Source: Pempheris klunzingeri (taxonomy: Eukaryota > Chordata > Actinopteri > Acropomatiformes > Pempheridae). Taken from it: a stretch of DNA of 64,000 bases. Positions within the stretch are counted from its first letter, which is position 1. Every line of letters starts with the position of its first letter. The translations under genes and the position numbers were made by a program. The stretch lies in the NCBI RefSeq assembly GCF_042242105.1, contig NC_092029.1, positions 3,131,885 to 3,195,884 of the forward strand, written 5' to 3'. The notes beneath the pieces were generated by a model. It had not been told where the DNA came from. It ran no database searches and saw only the letters and a list, made by a program, of their open reading frames with translations. Positions 58,034 through 64,000 of the stretch are shown one piece after another.

Positions 58034-59410
58034 GTGGTGGCTGGAGGGAGGAAAGGGGGAGAGATAATGGAGGGAGAATTAATAAAGAGAAAGAGGTGAT
58101 TCATTGTCTGTCAGTTGACTGATTGATTAACTGATTAACATTTGAAGCTCTAGTTCTAAAACCAGTGATTTGAAGACACCGAGTCCTGTTTAGGAAATTG
58201 TGACTGTGAAAAATTGTGATTTCTCACTTTTAAAAAAGGCTTTTATCAATTTATTAAGAAAATAATCAGCACACTAATCAATACTGACTGTAATCGTTTG
58301 TGTTACATAAGATGATGAAGTGGAGAAAAGTTAATTACAAACATTTAGGGCTCCAAAACTAATGATTATCTTATCTGATTAGCCTCAGTCAGTTCTCTTT
58401 GTGATCAATTGATTATTTGTTTATTCTTTCAAACTTCAGAAAAGAAAGTTTCCAACCAACAGTCCAAAAGGACAAAGAGTCTGGAAACAGGAAGTGTTTG
58501 GTATTTTGGCTTCGTTAATTACTTCAATGATCATCACCAGTGAAGAGGAGAGTAAAAACATGGGGGATGAAGCAGAAACACGTTTAATCTTCTTTCTTTC
58601 GACAACTTAGCTGCTAACTGGAGTTAGCGGCTGTGTGAAGGTTTAAAAAAAAAAAAAACACCAGAAAGATGTATTTCATGTTTTAAATGTAACTGATAAC
58701 CAAAGAAAAACAGCCCCACGACAAGATAACGTTAGTTTAGTGATGAATTCTGCTGTGAAAGTGCAAGTGTGGGTTGTTTTGAAGGTCAGTTATCTGCCGT
58801 TAGCTATGTTGAGCCCCATTGAAAATAAACAACACTCAAACTTTCTCAGCCTTTATTTAACGCTGACCGGCTAGCTCACATTAACTTACTTCTCTCCGAA
58901 GGTGGAGGAGGCATTCTTTATGTTTCGGCTCGGATACATAAAGATAAAATACTTTCAGCAAACATTATCGATGCCTCAAGTTATAGATTTCCACAGAATC
59001 CAATACAGTCTGTATGAAAACAACCAGCAGATTCTGGGTCCCCAACATAAGACGTCATCATAAGCGCCGTGGAAACATGTGCTGCCTTCAAAAACTCCGG
59101 TAAAGAGTAATTCCCGTATAATGCAATAAAACTCGTGCTCGTTCAGATGCGAGGAGATGGGCAGAGTACCGCCACACCTGATGTAGGTTTTATATTACAG
59201 TATTAAATGTATTATATAAAACGGGCTGCATGGTCCAATTTGTTCTAATTGGACAAAATGACGGGAAAAACAAGAGTTTCAGCTAAAAGAAAAAGCTTAA
59301 GAAATACAACGCCAATATTGGTTCAGTGTTCATCTGCTAATAACATAAACACCACAGTACCTGGTTCCGCGGTGTCTTCCTTATTGTGAAGGCAAATAAT
59401 TGTCTCATTT
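58034..59410 (-). promoter_or_regulatory. angel2: angel2 upstream region with candidate first exons
   Basis: Two candidate first exons are visible on the minus strand. One ends at a GTAAGT donor (58889-58884) and contains an ATG at 58914 whose frame, joined to the acceptor at 58040, stops after 16 codons and overlaps the main start. The other has an ATG at 59408 and a GTACTG donor (59360-59355). Neither gives a frame that joins the main protein. No TATA box is seen. Confidence 0.35.
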
Positions 59411-62400
59411 TACGGATTCAACTCTCCATGGGTCGCAAATTTCCGTAATTCCGACATTACCGAGAGCGTTTAAAAGCAGCATGTCGTCTTCGTCCTTCTC
59501 GCTGGAACTTGTAGTCTTTTTGTTTCGTCTCTTAGCGACGACTTATTTCAAACGAACGAGTGAACGGACTACAGGCAGGTCGGTACGGCTCACTTAGCGT
59601 TCCGACTGGAAACGTATCTAACTGCTATTTTTTTATGGAGAACATCCTTAAATGTCACAATTAATTGGGTAGGAACAATCAGTCGTTGAGGATAAATTCA
59701 TCAAAACTGTAAATTAGCTTAAACACGAGCATTTCTATCTTTCCCTCTATTTGTACAGAAATCTGTTTTTTTTTTGTTTTTTTTAAAAAGGATGGCGGAA
59801 CAAAAAGGTCATTCTACTTACGTAAAAACAAGCCTCTTCTTTAAGATAACGGCTGCTGTTACAAAAGGTTTGTCGAAATAAGATGTCAGCGTTTAATGTG
59901 CAACATATTCCGGTTTTCCGTGTCGTGAAAGGCCGAAGTGAAGCTGCTGGGGGCGGATTAAATAGTCACCGTGTGGCTACAGAGGACCGGTGGTCTGAGA
60001 GAAGAGGGGTCCGCACACATTTCCTTCCCATAGACCCCCCACCTCCCTCTCTCTCTCTCTCTCTGTAGATCCATCCTCTCTCTCTCTTTGGTGTATTATG
60101 CTTTAACTTGAATGAAGGCAGCTGCAGAAAAGATGAGCTCCCCTCATTCTTTCTCTCTTTGGGCTCATTTTTGTGAGAAAAATGCACCAAACCTCCTCCT
60201 TTACTGTGCAGACAGAACTGTAATTGTTTTTTTTTTTGTGGGCGTTGGTCTCCATCATCAGGATCATGCACCCAAAGTTTAGTTTAGTTTCCACATCCAG
60301 TTATAAAGCACAGAGAGAAGAGACGTCTGGTGTTAAATCACAAAACACTCAATCAATTTTTATGCAACTTCTATTATCGGAGCAGGTTCTGGTCTGTATA
60401 ATATCCCATAACCACAAAATCCATTACGTGGCCACTTTGTGCACTAAACTCTAAGCAGTCAGATATAAAGTACAATGTTCAGACCAATTTTATCATTAAA
60501 TTACTCTACTTGGAAAAATCTGATCATTAAAACTGAAGCAGTGGAAATAAAAGTAACACCACAAATAGTAGAAGTTACCGCAGTGGTTAGATATTTAATT
60601 ATTAGCCTGTGTGAAGCACTTTGAATTGTCCTTGTGTTCCTCTTATATAAGGTGCAACACAAATAAGTTTACTGTATTTAATATCTAAGTAATCAAAATA
60701 TACTATAATACTACTTATAATATATATAAAGTACTCTGATGTTGCAGCTGGTAAAGATGGGAATAGTTTAAATTACTTTACAAACACTGCTGAGTAGTTT
60801 AATCCACAATAATACATCATAATCTATCGAATCATTTTATATTAATAATCTGAATCTGCAAAGTTACCAGTAGCTAATATTTGCCAAATACATGTAGTGG
60901 AATAAAAAGTACAATATTGTCTTATAAAACTTAACATACTTAGGAGCAGGAATGTTAGTGATAGAGGTTATAACTGTGCATTTTACTGTTATTATTGATC
61001 ATATTTCTTCTACTAATAGAAGAAGTAGCAGTAATAGAGGTCGTGTTCTTGGTGGCTGCAGTAATAGAAGAAGTAAAATAGCAGTACAGTAGCTATAGTA
61101 GTAGTTGTCTCCCGTTTTGCAGTTTGCACTTTGCACATATCATATTTAATTGTTAAAGTCTATTCTGTATAGTTTCACTTACTTTGCACACTTCACCTCA
61201 CACACTGTGACACTTCTCACAAATTTGTACTTTTCAATCTGTACTTTTTGTTTTAGAAAGGTAAAACTTAAATTAAAACTATTTAATTTAATTGTATTTT
61301 ATTGTGTCTAAGTTTCTGTTCAATTTTGTATTTTAATATTTTGTATTGTGACGACCTCTGTACCGCACTCTGGCACAACAATTTCCTCCGGGATAAATAA
61401 AGTCGGTCTTATTCTTATTCTTTTCTTAGTCGTGGCATTAGCAGCACTGTATATAGACTCTTTTTACTTTTACAACACATAACATAAAGAAATACAAATA
61501 AATATACAGTTTTGATGTGTAGTTTATTAATTTCAAACGATGTGTGTGTCTGTGCCTGCATGTAAACATCACAGCCGCTTCAATAAAACACAAACAGCCA
61601 TTAAAAAACCCTTTTTATTCAGGAGTCACACAGGATATCAAAATGATGCAGCCGCTGATGGGGAACACACAGGAACACAGAACCTGACAGTCTTTACTTC
61701 AGCAGGTCTGTGGCTCGACTCCAGTTGTGTTTTGACACTGTTGGAATTTGTAATGAAAACCCAAAGAAGGCCGTCACATGACCGGAGGGTCACAGGTTTG
61801 ATCTCCACAGCAGCTGCATCCCGCCGGTGCGCTCAGGCTGAAAAACTATCTCAGGTATGCGAGCAACAAACGGTCTGGTTATTTTCAGCTATCTCTCCAG
61901 ATCCTGACGCTGTAAAAACAAAAACCTCGAACAGCGTCATCACTTCTATAAATCCACCAAAGCTGCACAAGAAACACGAACGAGAACTTTTTAGGGCGAC
62001 AAAGGAAATTGAGAGTGAAGCTTTTCCACCCTGTTTGATAAAAGTTAATGTGTGGAGAAGAAAAAAAACCCAAACCAAACTTGTGTTGCAGCAGCAGAAC
62101 CTCGAGATGTGCTGCATGTCTCTTTCTGAGGCCTTTGTGTTTTAAACTTCCCTCACTTGACTATTCTACTCTTTACTCTTTAGCCACAGCCTCTAAAATC
62201 TGGCTTCATGCTCCCTCCTTTGCGTCTCCTCCTTTCTTCTCCTGCGATCACTTCAGCTGGCGTGGACGAGGAGGCCTTCAGCCAACAGAAACAGTATGGA
62301 GACTTGTCAATGTAAGAGCAGCACAGAGCAAAGACTCCTCTTCTACAAGCAAAGTGACAATCAAAGCAATCTCAGGGTTCCTGTCACTAAGTTATGTTCA

Positions 62401-63324
62401 AACTTTGAATTAAATGACAAAAGCTCTTTTCTTAAAGGTTCTCCAGACGATATCTCAGCCTCTCTTATTCAATCAATTGATTTTAAAATAGCTTCCACTA
62501 TCAGAGCTGCATCTATAGCAACAGAAAGAACAGACCATCTGTATCCTTACAAAGCTGATAGTTATTTAAGTTAATGCTCTGAGTGTCGTACAGAGAATCT
62601 TTAATGTCAGTTTCCAGATTCGCAGTGATTTTATGGTTTTATCCTGTGATCACCGGAGGGTCGATAAACACGAGCAAACTGGGATTTTGTGCTGTTTATT
62701 ACATTTGATACATGGCCTCTGCCACTTTAACAAGGTGCTAGAGTGGTCACAAGAAGTTCATCTTCAAATTCAGAGCAAGAGGAGACGAAACAGACGATGT
62801 GGTCACTTTAGAAAACAAACCAAACAAAACTGAGAGGATCCTACACCACAGTCAAGACAGCGACAAGTTAGTAAAATAAAAACTCAGGTTGTGCTTGATT
62901 TTAATTCCCAAATTCTTGAATTCTTGGACAAAACAGACATTTTCATTACAGGACACATTCTTTGATATTTTCCTCTCAAGCAAAGCTGCAGCCCTCCTCA
63001 AGTCTTTGCCATGTCGGGGTTTTAAGGTGCACTTGGTTCGACTCTTCCCCCAAACTTCTCAACAGCTTCACACTTTAACCTGCAGACAAGACAAACCAGA
63101 CGTGTCTGATGCGTCTCTCCCTTGAGCCGATCTAGATCTTCAATAGATCCACGCTTGACTTCCTCTCATGACCAACAGTGAAGAGGCATCAAAGAGTCTT
63201 AATAAACCTTCCTCTCAGCGCGGCACCCATGCACCCTCCCTCAGTCAGAGCGGCCTTTGAGGCTGTGGATGGGTGGCAGGGCAGGTTGTTGGAGGTGTAA
63301 AAGGTCGCTGGGGGAGGTTTGGGG
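59411..63324. other. mostly non-coding interval right of angel2
   Basis: No convincing exon. It holds AT-rich sequence and retroposon-like tails at 60610-60670 (AGCACTTTGAATTGTCCTTG) and 61375-61430. A 201-codon plus-strand frame at 61540-62145 has no domain, no splice support and lies opposite the probable 3' UTR of the gene ending at 63325. Confidence 0.5.
61345..61430. repeat. retroposon-like tail with CTTATT tandem
   Basis: CACTCTGGCACAACAATTTC followed by GGGATAAATAAAGT and a TCTTATTCTTATTCTT tandem matches the type of tail at 2640-2700. Confidence 0.55.
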
Positions 63325-63483
63325 TCAGGAGAAGGGGACCTCCCATCTCTGTGTGTACGCACTCAGTTCACAGGGGCTGATGACCAGCATCCGAGAGGAG
63401 TCCATGCCGTCCAGAGCCATCTCCGAGTCCAGGCAGAACCGGGAGACCAGGTGCTCCAGGTGAGTCCCCGACTTCTGCCACCG
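63325..63483 (-). CDS. last coding exon of an unrecognised minus-strand gene (partial)
   Basis: After a pyrimidine-rich acceptor (poly-T then GTGCCTCCAG, ending at 63484) the minus strand is open for 52 codons to a TGA at 63325. The peptide starts R-W-Q-K-S-G-T-H-L-E-H-L, has C-L-D-S-E-M-A-L-D-G-M-D-S-S-R-M and ends W-E-V-P-F-S. Its balanced composition and codon use look like a real protein C-terminus, unlike the Arg/Trp-rich reading in the overlapping frame. I do not recognise the family. The preceding exons must lie beyond 64000, as I see none at 63500-64000. Phase 0 at the acceptor is assumed. Confidence 0.5.
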   Translation of the reverse strand, partial: RWQKSGTHLEHLVSRFCLDSEMALDGMDSSRMLVISPCELSAYTQRWEVPFS

Positions 63484-64000
63484 CTGGAGGCACAAAAAAA
63501 AAAAAAACACACCATCAACATCACACTGACAATCAGCCTGATCTGAAACCTGCAGTCAGCTGAGACACCACTGAAAAGGTCCGCACAGGGCAGGTACAGT
63601 CGGGTGTGACCGAGGCTCAAAGTGCACAGAAACATGAATGTGTCGATTTGATGAAGCGCTCTGTTGCACCCGGAGGAGGAAAGCCTGTGCAGGTAGCCAT
63701 GACGGCCGATTCAGGCGGCTTCTTTCTGTGTTCGCTTCCACTATCAGGGACGAGTGTTTGAAATGATTCAGGTAGAAATCAGTTTGGAAAGCTGTGGGAG
63801 CCTCAGACTCGTTCTCCAAATGTCTACAAGTGAGGACAATGTTGGAGCCACTATACACGGCCACGTTAATGGGAAACACGGCGGGCTGAAATATAGCAGA
63901 ATGATCCTTTAAGTGACTCAGATGGTGTTTAATGTGAATATAGAGAAAAAGAGGTGAACAGTCCATTTCTAAACTTCACACCATCGGAGTCGTCATTTAT

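Noticed and set aside
61540-62145. 201-codon plus-strand frame
   Set aside because: No recognisable domain, no splice context, low-complexity start in a GT tract and position opposite the likely 3' UTR of a minus-strand gene. It is probably chance.
63363-63966. Alternative minus-strand frames at the right edge
   Set aside because: The frame at 63363-63635 reads Arg/Trp/Ser-rich across the supported exon, and 63556-63966 has no acceptor-donor context and looks like repeat-derived sequence.

Overview
The window reads as nuclear DNA of a ray-finned fish, probably a percomorph teleost. Genes are split by GT-AG introns, AC/GT microsatellites are dense, and several interspersed repeats are of kinds I recognise as common in teleost genomes. 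All gene models below were joined by hand from splice sites, reading frame and family resemblance.

1-18.9 kb: four tandem plus-strand genes (1533-5787, 7229-11172, 12067-14632, 15394-18179) encode related type I membrane receptors of 385, 330, 319 and 356 residues. Each has a signal peptide, two Ig domains, one membrane helix and a cytoplasmic tail with three tyrosine motifs of inhibitory (ITIM) type carried on two separate exons. The genes differ by gain or loss of a stalk exon, by loss of one tail exon and by fusion of two exons. Each has two GGAAG (ETS/PU.1-like) sites 24-26 bp apart shortly before the start codon. I assign no gene symbol.

18.9-44 kb: vash2 on the plus strand, a GC-rich TATA-less promoter and eight coding exons (20539-42821) for a 370-residue tubulin carboxypeptidase with an intact Cys-His-Ser triad. 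Its introns hold a minus-strand tRNA-Thr(UGU), an ~18-bp minisatellite of about 740 bp, long microsatellites and transposon remnants.

44-53 kb: mostly non-coding, with vash2 3' flank, a (GT)71 tract and a short array of AGGTCA half-sites.

53.3-59.4 kb: angel2 on the minus strand, eight coding exons (53342-58033) for a 712-residue protein of the EEP/CCR4 family. The tail-to-tail vash2-angel2 pair matches the order known in human 1q32.3, which supports both names.

59.4-64 kb: mostly non-coding, with retroposon tails and the last coding exon (63325-63483, minus) of a gene I do not recognise whose remainder lies beyond the window.
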